From the NCBI GenBank assembly GCA_023140195.1, contig JAGLME010000004.1:196578-260577 (forward strand): a stretch of 64,000 nt of DNA, written 5' to 3'. Below, in pieces: positions 53,455 to 62,066 of this stretch. Within the stretch, counting starts at the first letter, position 1, and every line of letters begins with the position of its first letter. The position numbers and the translations under genes were made by a program. Below the pieces are notes generated by a model. That model saw only the letters and a program-made list of their open reading frames with translations. It did no database searches and had not been told where the DNA came from. This DNA comes from Thermoplasmata archaeon (GTDB lineage Archaea > Thermoplasmatota > Thermoplasmata > RBG-16-68-12 > SOIM01).

Positions 53455-53793
53455 CTATCTCTTTCTCTTCTCCAAATACTCTTCCAAGCTATCTTTCTCA
53501 AAACCATCATAGGGAGTCGATTCGGAATCATATCTTATAATATAGACCTCCCCCAACTTTCTCATAATCCTTAGTATTTCTTCCTGATGTGGGTCAAGTC
53601 TGTGGGATCCGGTCTTCACTTCGTAAATCACAATTTGTCCGCCTCTACATTCAACCATGAAATCGGGATATCCACCAGTCTGGGCGCTGGATGTTCCCTC
53701 TTGTCCCAGAATCAGGCAGTGGTTCTCTTCGAGCCACTGTCGGAATTTCTTTGTAGAGAGGACACCAATTTCAGGAGAAGACAGCGCAAGCAT
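53455..53793 (-). CDS. VRR-NUC-like small nuclease
   Basis: 112 aa. KKFRQWLEENHCLILGQEG, then GGYPDFMVECRGGQIVIYEVK, the PD...E-x-K active site, and LDPHQEEILRIMRKLGEVYII, the helix with a glutamine that VRR-NUC and Holliday-nuclease-like domains carry. No ribosome binding site is evident before the ATG. It converges with the R-M operon. Stand-alone domains of this size occur in phages and mobile elements as nickases or junction nucleases. Confidence 0.65.
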   Translation of the reverse strand: MLALSSPEIGVLSTKKFRQWLEENHCLILGQEGTSSAQTGGYPDFMVECRGGQIVIYEVKTGSHRLDPHQEEILRIMRKLGEVYIIRYDSESTPYDGFEKDSLEEYLEKRKR

Positions 53794-54159
53794 GGTCTAG
53801 TCAATGCCTAAGATAGTTATCATTTTTGTGCTATCTCAGTGACAAGATGACATCATCGGCTTAGATTCCACCGCATACTGATCTCGCTTCTTCCAACATC
53901 TCGGAAATGTGAAGATGAGTATTATTCTCATAATTCTCTGTCAGTTCATCATACATCGACATCAGATCAGCCGACTCCAATTCATTACCTCACAAGATAA
54001 ATGTTCTCAATAATCCTCTTTGTATCTGTAACGTACAATCTACATGCAAGTTGAGTGAGTGGAATGTAAATCTGATTCCTGGACAAACAGACACATCGTC
54101 CCCCTCCTGCGAAAGAGGAGATCGAACGGTCGGTTGACCAGCATCAAGGAATTGCTCAT
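53794..54159. other. 366-base intergenic region
   Basis: AT-rich sequence between the GHKL ATPase stop and the start of the VRR-NUC-like gene. The only structure I see is a small stem CTCCT-GCGAAAG-AGGAG near 54115, which could end ATPase transcripts. No gene recognised. Confidence 0.3.
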
Positions 54160-56202
54160 CTACTCGTTATTTGAGTATTCGCTTCTTTCCTTTGCCAACG
54201 CCACCTTCTTGTTCGTCAGAAAGTTCCTGATGTTCTTCAATAGTATGATCTGGATCTCTTCCTCTTCGTAGCTAGGATGTTTGAGAACATGAGTTACACC
54301 GTGGTAGTTTCTGAAATGCACAAAGTCGGGGTCGAGACATGAGTATAGCTTGTAGTCTTTTTTCCACCTGTCACCTGATTCCCATGCGACTGCAAATGTA
54401 ACGTTTCTAAGCTCTTTGTTGCTTTTCTTGTCAGCGAATTCTTCAAGAAGATAGTCTAAGTCGAGCTTGAATTCGAGGTTCTTGGGGTAAGATTTCACTT
54501 TTCCGTTCTTTCCGAATTTGTCTGGATGAAGACCCAAGATGGACTTGTGAGGATCAAACAGCGCTCCCGCAGTACCCTTGTCTAGCTCGTACTGAATCAC
54601 ACAGTCGTATGTTGAGCGGAGACCCAGTGCAAGTGGTTCGTATCCTAGCAAGTAACCATGGCCGACAAGCTCGAAGAATACTGCTATGACATCCTGTTCG
54701 CAGTTTGGTTCCGTCAGAAATGCTGCCTCTGGCACCCAGTTGAGTGGGTTTTCATCCAGTCTCTTCTTGGCCTCCTCGATGATCTTCTCAATCTCATATT
54801 CTCGATCAGTTCGAGTCCTCCGGGAAACTTGACCTGTTGGTTTGAGGAACTCATTGTGATCGGTGAAGTACTTCCTGGTTGCTTCGGCGATATTCTGTAC
54901 AAACCTATCCACTTCTTCAATGAACCCTTTTCTGCCGAAGTCTGGTCGAGCTCCGTCAAACTCCACGATGACAAACAATCTGTCAGCATGGGAGGCGGTG
55001 TATTCCAATTCGATGTCTTTCCTAGTGCCAACGGGCATATGTTCAGAGGATATCTGGAAACCGTGGTCAAAGAATTTCCTATCCTTTGAAGTGACGTTTG
55101 ATGTTATGGACTCCCATATCTTTGCCGAGTGGGCGAAAAATGCGTAGACGTTGGGAGAGTATTTGTCGAGAATCTGGGAAACCGACTCCTTCTTCGTATT
55201 CTTCTCATTCACGTGAAGGAGTTCATTACGAACGGTGTCACCATTCCAAGTCCTGTGAATGCCATGGTATGCGTATTTGTGTGGATGCTTTATGCCAACC
55301 TTGCCTGGATATCTAGCCAGGTAATCATTCAGGTTGAGCCAACTTAGCTTCTTGTCATAATGAGGGTACCAATAATCGAAAGGAATATTCTCCCACTTGC
55401 CTTCATTCTTGCCTTTCCGGACTTTCAGATAGACTGTTGCTCTTTCTGCCCAATTCTCGGAGCCACCTATATCAATGAAGCCTGCAGAAGTTTTCGTTCT
55501 CAATATGTGTTCCCATTCCTTGGCCTCAGTTGCGATATGGCGGAGCGATCGTGGCGCGGTATCTGAATCGCACCCAATCGTCACGCATGTTCCAGACGGT
55601 ATCTCTTTGAACTGCTGGCTTGTTTCCTCGACCGCTCTGAACTTGGGACGTGGAATAGCATTGCCATCTTCCTCGCTTTCGTCATCCATAGCCCACTTCC
55701 GTCCGTTCGTGAACTCTCCACAGCAGGGTTCCTGTCCAGAGGCAACTTTCGTCGCTAGTTGAAGGTAGTTGAAGCCATATCCCAGATAGGTTAGACCTAC
55801 GCCTTTATGACCCCTGAAACGAACAGTCGCAGGAAGTTTGCTCTTCTCAAGGGCTTTCAGAAGCGTCTTGCCTGTAAACCCTGGGGCTAGAACGCTTTGG
55901 AAGTATTCCCATGTGATACCTGGGCCGTTGTCGCAGACTTGTATCCTGTTAGAAGACAAATCAATCCTGACCCAAACAGTCGGGATGTATTTCTTGTCTG
56001 GCTTTCCAATTTCTTCTGAACGTCTCTTGTATTCAGTCTCTATTGCATCAACCGCATTCTGTAATAGTTCTGCGAACAAATCGTAGTTGCTATGATAGCT
56101 ATCCAATATACCTCTTATGAGTACTTTGTTAATGTCACTTGGTGTTGGTCCTTTGAACTCAAGTGGATCGAAGTCTTTGAAATCCCTAACTTTCTCTCCC
56201 AT
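54160..56202 (-). CDS. GHKL-type ATPase, defence-associated
   Basis: 680 aa. LFAELLQNAVDAIE is the N-box, VCDNGPGITWEYF the G1 box, and RFRGHKGVGLTYLGYGFNY a G2-like box with GHKGVGLT, so the N-terminus binds ATP like Hsp90, MutL or MORC proteins. The C-terminal half contains charged helices (DREYEIEKIIEEAKKRLDEN) and a region with YDCVIQYELDKGTAGALFDP. No membrane helix. The ATG follows GGAGG at only two bases, with a GTG three codons earlier as alternative. Large GHKL proteins of this kind are often encoded next to nucleases in defence loci; its neighbours here are a VRR-NUC-like gene and an EVE-nuclease fusion. Confidence 0.7.
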   Translation of the reverse strand: MGEKVRDFKDFDPLEFKGPTPSDINKVLIRGILDSYHSNYDLFAELLQNAVDAIETEYKRRSEEIGKPDKKYIPTVWVRIDLSSNRIQVCDNGPGITWEYFQSVLAPGFTGKTLLKALEKSKLPATVRFRGHKGVGLTYLGYGFNYLQLATKVASGQEPCCGEFTNGRKWAMDDESEEDGNAIPRPKFRAVEETSQQFKEIPSGTCVTIGCDSDTAPRSLRHIATEAKEWEHILRTKTSAGFIDIGGSENWAERATVYLKVRKGKNEGKWENIPFDYWYPHYDKKLSWLNLNDYLARYPGKVGIKHPHKYAYHGIHRTWNGDTVRNELLHVNEKNTKKESVSQILDKYSPNVYAFFAHSAKIWESITSNVTSKDRKFFDHGFQISSEHMPVGTRKDIELEYTASHADRLFVIVEFDGARPDFGRKGFIEEVDRFVQNIAEATRKYFTDHNEFLKPTGQVSRRTRTDREYEIEKIIEEAKKRLDENPLNWVPEAAFLTEPNCEQDVIAVFFELVGHGYLLGYEPLALGLRSTYDCVIQYELDKGTAGALFDPHKSILGLHPDKFGKNGKVKSYPKNLEFKLDLDYLLEEFADKKSNKELRNVTFAVAWESGDRWKKDYKLYSCLDPDFVHFRNYHGVTHVLKHPSYEEEEIQIILLKNIRNFLTNKKVALAKERSEYSNNE

Positions 56203-56474
56203 TTCCTCCACTCTCTAGGGGTATCCTCTTCTCCATATTAACGAATTGCCTTTCCTGCAAAGATCATTCATACATTCTGAGAGGAGATATGGGAGGAGTG
56301 TGTGTGAATTGTAGTCAGTTGATCCCTAGTAGGGACAAGGAGTTGCATTGAATCGAAGAAGTGGACCAAGAGACATAGGTAGCACTTCCAGCTGGAGCGT
56401 TCAGTTGATCTCTATGAGTTCCTGGCAGGGTTCAACGCGCATTGCAACGGCAGATTGTGAATGAATCTGAGTCG

Positions 56475-56725
56475 TCATCTCCCTGTTGACTCTTCCATGA
56501 TTTCCACAAGCTCCATTGTTTCTACTCCTCCTTTCCTGCCGCTTGATTTTCCACTGTCTTGAAAATTCAATACACGAAACGGACACCCAGTCACCTACAC
56601 CTCCGCACCCGTCTCAGTTCAGAATCTCCCCTCACCTCCACCACAACACAAACTGAACTCCCAGTTCCTTTCCATCTCAGCCAATTCCAATTCTGGAATA
56701 GATCTCAACTCGCTCATCCTTTGTG
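56475..56725 (-). pseudogene. Relic of a CCG-domain (HdrD/GlcF-like) gene
   Basis: The minus strand reads SIPELELAEMERNWEFSLCC followed by GGGEGRF, a stop, then VTGCPFRVLNFQD, a further stop in between, and METMELVEIMEESTGR to a TGA. This is the layout of the CCG domain: 'sIPg.elvEm.rn...s.CCGgGgg' and 'vtaCPfC..nf.d'. The second-to-last cysteine is arginine and two stop codons interrupt the frame, so it is not functional. It fills most of the 575 bases between the ATPase and EVE genes. Confidence 0.7.
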
Positions 56726-56786
56726 GTTAGATTCCTCAAGTCATCCGGTCAACGACATGGATGTTGGGTGAAAGCGGCAATTCCTC

Positions 56787-57665
56787 TCATGTAATCCCCA
56801 ACTCCTTCTCCAACAGCATATAACCCTTCTTCTTCTCTAGCAGCTCCCTCACCTGAGGACAATCGATCAACCTCAACCTTCCCTGGATCTCGTGGAACGT
56901 GCCTGAGAGCAGTTGATTCGCCTTCTCGAAGTCCTCTTCAGGGGTCACCAGATACACATGACTGTTCCATACATCGTAGGCGTGCTTCAACTTCGACATG
57001 GCCTGATGCAGGTTCCCGCCGATCTGGATCTCGAAGACGTACGTCGGTACCGACTTCTCCACCCTCCGCCACACAACGTCCAGTCTGCCTATGTCGAACT
57101 GATACTCCGACTCGGCGATGAACTTCTGGAGCCTCCCGATCTGCACGAGCGCTTCCTTGAGGTCGTCGTGGGATAACAGGACCTCTTCTGGATCTGCAGA
57201 GATGGGTTCGAGTTCAGTGAGAACACCTGCAGGTCCAGAGGGCTCAGAAAGTGGAATTGTGGGATCGGCTTCTTCGAAAGAGGAGATCAGTTGTTCACCC
57301 AGCTGTTCGCCAAGCGGCTGAAATCCTCCTCGGGGCCATAGATCCTTGGAGACGATCCTCCGCTCTTTCCACCCGCCAGGTGGCAGACAGTATCCCACAT
57401 CAAACTCAAATCGCAAAGGCCAGATGACCCTGGCTTCTTTCAATTCCTGCGGCCAGAGAGGGTGATTCTGTCGGAACTTGGTGGTAACGGTTCCATACCC
57501 AATGAGGCCGACCACGGGACTTGTGGCGTAGAAGAGCAGTCTATCACCCTCCAGAAGGCTGTCCCAGAGTCGACTTTGGCTTTCCTTCAGGCCCCAGATG
57601 TTGTTGTGTTCGAATGCGGTCTTCCAGTTCTCAGGGCTTCCGACTACCAGCCAGTATCTTGGCAT
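56787..57665 (-). CDS. EVE domain fused to a PD-(D/E)XK-like nuclease domain
   Basis: 292 aa. Residues 1-130 are an EVE domain (PRYWLVVGSPENWKTAFEHN, then LWDSLLEGDRLLFYAT), a PUA-like fold that reads modified bases such as 5-methylcytosine and N6-methyladenine. After an acidic linker comes YQFDIGRLDVVWRRVEK and PTYVFEIQIGGNLHQAMSKL, with D and E-x-Q, the variant active site used by several restriction enzymes, and VYLVTPEEDFEKA. This is the design of type IV, modification-dependent restriction enzymes. The ATG follows GGAGGAGGAG by three bases. Confidence 0.75.
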   Translation of the reverse strand: MPRYWLVVGSPENWKTAFEHNNIWGLKESQSRLWDSLLEGDRLLFYATSPVVGLIGYGTVTTKFRQNHPLWPQELKEARVIWPLRFEFDVGYCLPPGGWKERRIVSKDLWPRGGFQPLGEQLGEQLISSFEEADPTIPLSEPSGPAGVLTELEPISADPEEVLLSHDDLKEALVQIGRLQKFIAESEYQFDIGRLDVVWRRVEKSVPTYVFEIQIGGNLHQAMSKLKHAYDVWNSHVYLVTPEEDFEKANQLLSGTFHEIQGRLRLIDCPQVRELLEKKKGYMLLEKELGIT

Positions 57666-57756
57666 TGACTCCTCCTCCAACATCTGCGTTAAACTCAGTC
57701 TTCTCTAGTCCTGTATTCACAGAACTGAGCTGAATCTTGTATCCCAAAGGGTGTTC

Positions 57757-57890
57757 TTATAATCTCTCACCAAAATGTTGGGCTCTTATCTCCATCTCCA
57801 CCAATTCCAACCCGGGGATCGACTCCAACACCTTCCTCGGCTCTTCTCGAGTCACGTATTGTTGACAAGAAGAAGGGGGATAGCCATGCA
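57757..57890 (-). pseudogene. Third scrap of a CCG-domain gene
   Basis: The minus strand reads YVTREEPRKVLESIPGLELV then EME and departs into AQHFGERL and a TAA. 'GvydePRkvLesIPGlelvEM' is the stretch leading to the second cysteine group of the CCG domain in HdrD/GlcF-like proteins, and it precedes the part preserved in the relic at 56.5 kb. No start, cysteines or ribosome binding site remain. Confidence 0.6.
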
Positions 57891-58006
57891 TTTGAGCGTC
57901 GACTTCACTTCTGGACCGAAAGAATCACCATCAGGGAATCTACGGCTTATCGTTTCTTGGGTTTCGCTCACTCATGCAAGAAACGAAAGACGTACCGTCC
58001 GCTGAA

Positions 58007-59167
58007 TCAAAACTCAGAAATGACTGCATTGGCCAATTCCCTGACATCTTCAGGGTGCGCATCGTCGAGCAGCACGGCCTTGATCCTCGAAACAGCTTCC
58101 TGGACCATTGGAGCGTCACTTCTTGTCCTAGCAATGGTGGCGATATGTCTCAGCTGATAGATGTACTCGGTCATGAAGTCTCTGGTGGGGTTTCTTACAG
58201 TCAACCTCAACCTTTCCATCAGTCTGGGTAAACTCACAGCAACGATCCCATCAAATTGTTGAGCTCCCATCACCATGCTCAATGTGCCTATGAGGTGAAG
58301 AACATTATTCTCTCTGCATTGGGGAAAGAAGTTCCTTCCGATATTTTCGTACAAACTAAGTACCCTTCGTAACTCCATCGTGTTCTTCTCAGCAATTGCA
58401 TCTTCAAGGAGAGAGGAAACTTGCTGCAATGCGATATTCCATTCTTCCTCTCCGATTCTGGCGGGGATGATGGGAACTGTAAGAGTGAGCGCTTCGTCAA
58501 TGTGCGCCTGGACTGACTCAATCTGATTCAGATATCGAAACTGATGAATTAGGTTGTCCTTCAAGTCAACAATGATTTCATTGGAGAGTTTCAAGTTCCC
58601 GCCTTTGTCAAGCTTCGTCACCAACTCTCGAAAGAAGTGTTCAATCAACCCAAAATCACCTGACACCATACTGTTTCTGAGGATGTAGTTGACCTCTGAG
58701 AAAGCAATCTCGCTACTATCGGCCAGCAAGCTATCAATGGCGCTATCCAGAATGTTTCTTTGGTCCACGACTTCAAAGAGATGATAAACATAGGCAATAG
58801 AACTCAATATGATTAGGAGAAACAGACAGGCGTCGAGTTTGAATATGTAGACCTCTTGTTGAATCGAAAAGTAGTTGAGACTCCAGAATGCTATTGTCAG
58901 AACAGTTATCATTACCATTATTAACGACACTGCAAGGTAGAAGGTCCAGAATTTTGATCCAATTCCAATTCCGCGCCTCAATCCTACTTGTTCCTTCTGA
59001 ATGAAGAACTCTGGTATCGAGAAGACTAATATCAGGAGAGCGACCTCGATTTGGACTGCAGCCACAATGAACGAGAATGCGTCCTCGGACGTTGATTCTG
59101 AGGGAATTGCAGTGATAATGATAACCGCAACGATTAGAGAGAGGGCAACAAACACGATGCTTCTCAT
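58007..59167 (-). CDS. Membrane protein with cytoplasmic helical domain, in signalling operon
   Basis: 386 aa. Four hydrophobic segments in the first 130 residues (SIVFVALSLIVAVIIITAI, AAVQIEVALLILVFSIPEFF, WTFYLAVSLIMVMITVLTIA, KLDACLFLLIILSSIAYVY) are followed by about 250 residues of soluble helices (ALQQVSSLLEDAIAEKNTM, MVQEAVSRIKAVLLDD). No enzyme motif. Its ATG is six bases after GGAGGAG and 20 bases behind the receiver gene, so it belongs to the operon and may be the output or sensor partner of that pathway. Family not recognised. Confidence 0.65.
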   Translation of the reverse strand: MRSIVFVALSLIVAVIIITAIPSESTSEDAFSFIVAAVQIEVALLILVFSIPEFFIQKEQVGLRRGIGIGSKFWTFYLAVSLIMVMITVLTIAFWSLNYFSIQQEVYIFKLDACLFLLIILSSIAYVYHLFEVVDQRNILDSAIDSLLADSSEIAFSEVNYILRNSMVSGDFGLIEHFFRELVTKLDKGGNLKLSNEIIVDLKDNLIHQFRYLNQIESVQAHIDEALTLTVPIIPARIGEEEWNIALQQVSSLLEDAIAEKNTMELRRVLSLYENIGRNFFPQCRENNVLHLIGTLSMVMGAQQFDGIVAVSLPRLMERLRLTVRNPTRDFMTEYIYQLRHIATIARTRSDAPMVQEAVSRIKAVLLDDAHPEDVRELANAVISEF

Positions 59168-59187
59168 AATCAACTCCTCCGCGAATC

Positions 59188-59631
59188 CTAGGCGTGTTTG
59201 GCAGTGCTGTAAACCATCTCTGCAACTCTTGCTGCAGTCGTGGGTTTCACGAGAATATTCTCTATGTTCATTCTCTCAAGTTCTCCGAAGATTTCTTCAC
59301 TGCTTATAATCGTGAGAACAGCTATTCGATTCGGTTCAATTTTGAAGTCATTGATCATTGTTCTAAGAAACTCAACGCCGACATAAGGTCCCTTATACTC
59401 CTTTTCTGGGCCTTTTGATGGGAGCATCAAGTCAATTACCATAACATCATAGTTCTTTGCCCTTGCCCTGAGATAATCTCTAGCTTGGACTGTGTCACGG
59501 GCTCTGTCAACATTATTCCCGTCCTTGTCAATTACATAGAACAGACTCTCAAATATCAGCTGATCCTCCAACCACAGAATATTCAGTTGTTTGTTTGGTT
59601 TGATAGATTCACTTTCTTCTATTCTCATCAT
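59188..59631 (-). CDS. Response-regulator receiver protein
   Basis: 147 aa, a single REC domain: ILWLEDQ (acidic pocket), YDVMVIDLMLPS with the phosphorylated aspartate, AVLTIISSEE (threonine switch) and ILVKPTT (conserved lysine). No output domain, so it acts on a partner protein, as is common in archaea. It starts ATGA on the stop of the histidine kinase gene with GGAGG upstream. The insertion KGPEKEYKGPY after the phosphorylation site lengthens the loop, as in some receivers of unusual kinases. Confidence 0.85.
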   Translation of the reverse strand: MMRIEESESIKPNKQLNILWLEDQLIFESLFYVIDKDGNNVDRARDTVQARDYLRARAKNYDVMVIDLMLPSKGPEKEYKGPYVGVEFLRTMINDFKIEPNRIAVLTIISSEEIFGELERMNIENILVKPTTAARVAEMVYSTAKHA

Positions 59632-62066
59632 CTTTCCTCCTTCTTCAGAAATACATCAAATCTTGTGAACACTTCATCATCCACAGCGAAGTGGTTGACA
59701 GAGATTCCGTGACCGTAGTGCCTGAGAATATCCTCAGTTTCAGAAAGTCCGATGCCCAAACTCCCTGGAGCCCAATGGTGGACGTTTGCCGGTCGAACTC
59801 CTTTCTCAAGGATATTAACCCCACTGAAATCGAAAGGATACGACGTGTTAATCAGTGATAGACATGCTTTCTTTCCGTCCTTCAAGCTAACCTCGATTCG
59901 TCCAGGTGCCTTGAACTCCTTGTGGAGAGAGGGCGTTGGACAATAGTGAACTGCATTGTCAACCAGGTTGGCGATTGCCCTCAAGATATTGTCGGACTGC
60001 CCCCAAGCTCTCAAACGGGTTTTGGGGATGTCTACTGCAACTTCAAGTACCTTATCTCTGATTTCTTCATCATATATCTCGAGTGCTTGCTTGAGCAGCG
60101 AAACGATGTCAACACCTCCCCTCTGGTGCGGGGGGAGTTTTATCATAGAATATGCCCCCCTAAGGTTTCCCACACCGAAGTTCAACTTCATACAGTTATG
60201 ACCGATCAAAACTAGTCTATCGTAGTTGTCATCGCATTCGAGATTATAATCGAGCAAAATAGCAGAATCTACAAGAATTAGGGTGAGTGGCGTTTTCAGA
60301 CTATGAAATGTATTGCTTGTTTCTTCAGCCCACTTCTTTCTCTCGAGGTGACATTGGTTCATTATGTTCCAAACGTGAAGAGTTGCGTCAGTGAGAAGAG
60401 AGAGAGTCTTCGTTTCGGCGGTCTCTTGAAACTTTGGATCATTGTCAAGCGGACCGCTCCTAACGTAGCCAAAAGCTCTCTCGGGATCGGTTCCGACATC
60501 TGCCCGCAGAATCTTCTTTCCTCCAGGACATCTATAGACGAACGGCTCATCTTCTTCAAGTGAACTTGGAATCGAGTCACATTCCTGTGCGCAGTATCCA
60601 CTCTCCAGTTCCAGTTTGCATTTGTCCAATGCTCTTTTCATTCTTTTGCTTGAAGGTAGTGATTTTCCCGAAATATCGCCAATCAAGGGGATTCCAGTTC
60701 TTCGCTCAAATATCATCAGAATGGATTGGACAGTTTTCAAGGCAGAATCTTCCATTTCATCATAACTTCGTTTCGATGTGGATTTCTTCTCATTCTGAAA
60801 GTCTGCATCTGAATATATGGGAAGAAAGAACTTGAAGTGCGTTCGGAAGTATCCCTTCTTGATTGGACGAGATTCTGGAAAAGGCATTGAGCCTCCAAGT
60901 TCCTCAATGAGTTCTTTCGCTTGACTTAAACCCAGACCTGACCCTGGTTTGGTTCTCGAGAAGTAACCCCTTTTGTGCGGCTTGACTACATCATAGGTCT
61001 CAATTCGAGGAATACCTCGCCCGAAGTTGATAACCTCAATCATTATGTCCTTTGTCAGGCTGATAATATTAATCTCAATTCTGTTGTTTTCCCGTCCATA
61101 ATGAGAGTATTTCACTGCATTCTCAACAAGGTTCGAAAGAATCGTCCTCATCTTCTCTCTAGATCCAAATGAATACAGTTCGTTAGTGGGTCCATTTATT
61201 TCAAAGACGAGTCCTTTTTTTGAAGCCAGACCTTCAAAAGTATTTGCAATTTCAGCAACTATGTCACATATGTTTTGTTTCTCACCTAGATCCCTCAATT
61301 CCTCATATTCCTGAGAGATGAACCGGTTCAGTTTACCATCAAGCGTTAAGCAGGAAGAAGCAATAGTGTCTAGTCTCTCCCTAACCTCATCCAGTCGCTT
61401 AGATTTGTACAAGTCGGCCAATTCGGTGCCGTCGGCAACAATTGCCGTGGCAAGGTTGAGTAACTCATGGCTTGAATACAGTTGGCCCAGGGAAGTCCGA
61501 CTCAGATATTTGTTTCGCGACTCTGCAAATGTCATTATGTTGTGTGCAATACGTGAAATGACTCTCAGTGCATCTGCATATAAGTCTGTTGACCTCACGC
61601 GAACAATAGTATCGCTATGTAATTGAGAGATATCGGTTACCTGAGAATCGTCTAACTTCTGAGTTCGGCAAAACCTCTTGAGTTTCTTGCTGCTTTCTTG
61701 TTCTCTATCAGTAAACACAAAAGGTCCAGTGACAATACATCCCACAACTGCCTTGGCCACACTGATAGGAGACATTAGGCAATGGAGACCCACTGGACAA
61801 ATCACAGTTGTAGCGGTTTTCATCTTGTTTGTACTTGACACATAATGTTCTTGACATACTCCACCAAATCCCATTTTCTCAATCGCACCACACAAAGGCG
61901 TTCGGCTGAGTCTATGATCCGAACCACTAATTCTCTTCCCATGCAGGTAAATGCTACATGGGAATTCTGTGAGATGTTCATGAATGCCAGCGAGGAGATT
62001 AAGAAGCTCTCTCGTTTCATCGTCCACAACAACCATATTCTTAATCATATTCTCTCCATTTGACAT
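59628..62066 (-). CDS. Double histidine kinase with PocR-like sensor domains
   Basis: 812 aa. Residues 25-170 resemble a PocR ligand-binding domain (CSIYLHGKRIS, CGAIEKMGFGGVCQEHY, CPVGLHCLMSPI). Then comes a first kinase module (SSHELLNLATAIV; N-box LSNLVENAVKYS; FGRGIP; GSGLGLSQAKELI), a second cysteine-bearing segment (CKLELESGYCAQECDSIPSS, YRCPGGKKILRADV), and a second kinase module with H-box FHSLKTPLTLI, N-box LVDNAVHYCP and GSLGIGLSETEDIL. No membrane helix, so it senses in the cytoplasm. Start ATG overlaps the peptidase stop by one base (TGATG). Two full ATPase domains in one chain suggest internal duplication. Confidence 0.8.
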   Translation of the reverse strand: MSNGENMIKNMVVVDDETRELLNLLAGIHEHLTEFPCSIYLHGKRISGSDHRLSRTPLCGAIEKMGFGGVCQEHYVSSTNKMKTATTVICPVGLHCLMSPISVAKAVVGCIVTGPFVFTDREQESSKKLKRFCRTQKLDDSQVTDISQLHSDTIVRVRSTDLYADALRVISRIAHNIMTFAESRNKYLSRTSLGQLYSSHELLNLATAIVADGTELADLYKSKRLDEVRERLDTIASSCLTLDGKLNRFISQEYEELRDLGEKQNICDIVAEIANTFEGLASKKGLVFEINGPTNELYSFGSREKMRTILSNLVENAVKYSHYGRENNRIEINIISLTKDIMIEVINFGRGIPRIETYDVVKPHKRGYFSRTKPGSGLGLSQAKELIEELGGSMPFPESRPIKKGYFRTHFKFFLPIYSDADFQNEKKSTSKRSYDEMEDSALKTVQSILMIFERRTGIPLIGDISGKSLPSSKRMKRALDKCKLELESGYCAQECDSIPSSLEEDEPFVYRCPGGKKILRADVGTDPERAFGYVRSGPLDNDPKFQETAETKTLSLLTDATLHVWNIMNQCHLERKKWAEETSNTFHSLKTPLTLILVDSAILLDYNLECDDNYDRLVLIGHNCMKLNFGVGNLRGAYSMIKLPPHQRGGVDIVSLLKQALEIYDEEIRDKVLEVAVDIPKTRLRAWGQSDNILRAIANLVDNAVHYCPTPSLHKEFKAPGRIEVSLKDGKKACLSLINTSYPFDFSGVNILEKGVRPANVHHWAPGSLGIGLSETEDILRHYGHGISVNHFAVDDEVFTRFDVFLKKEER

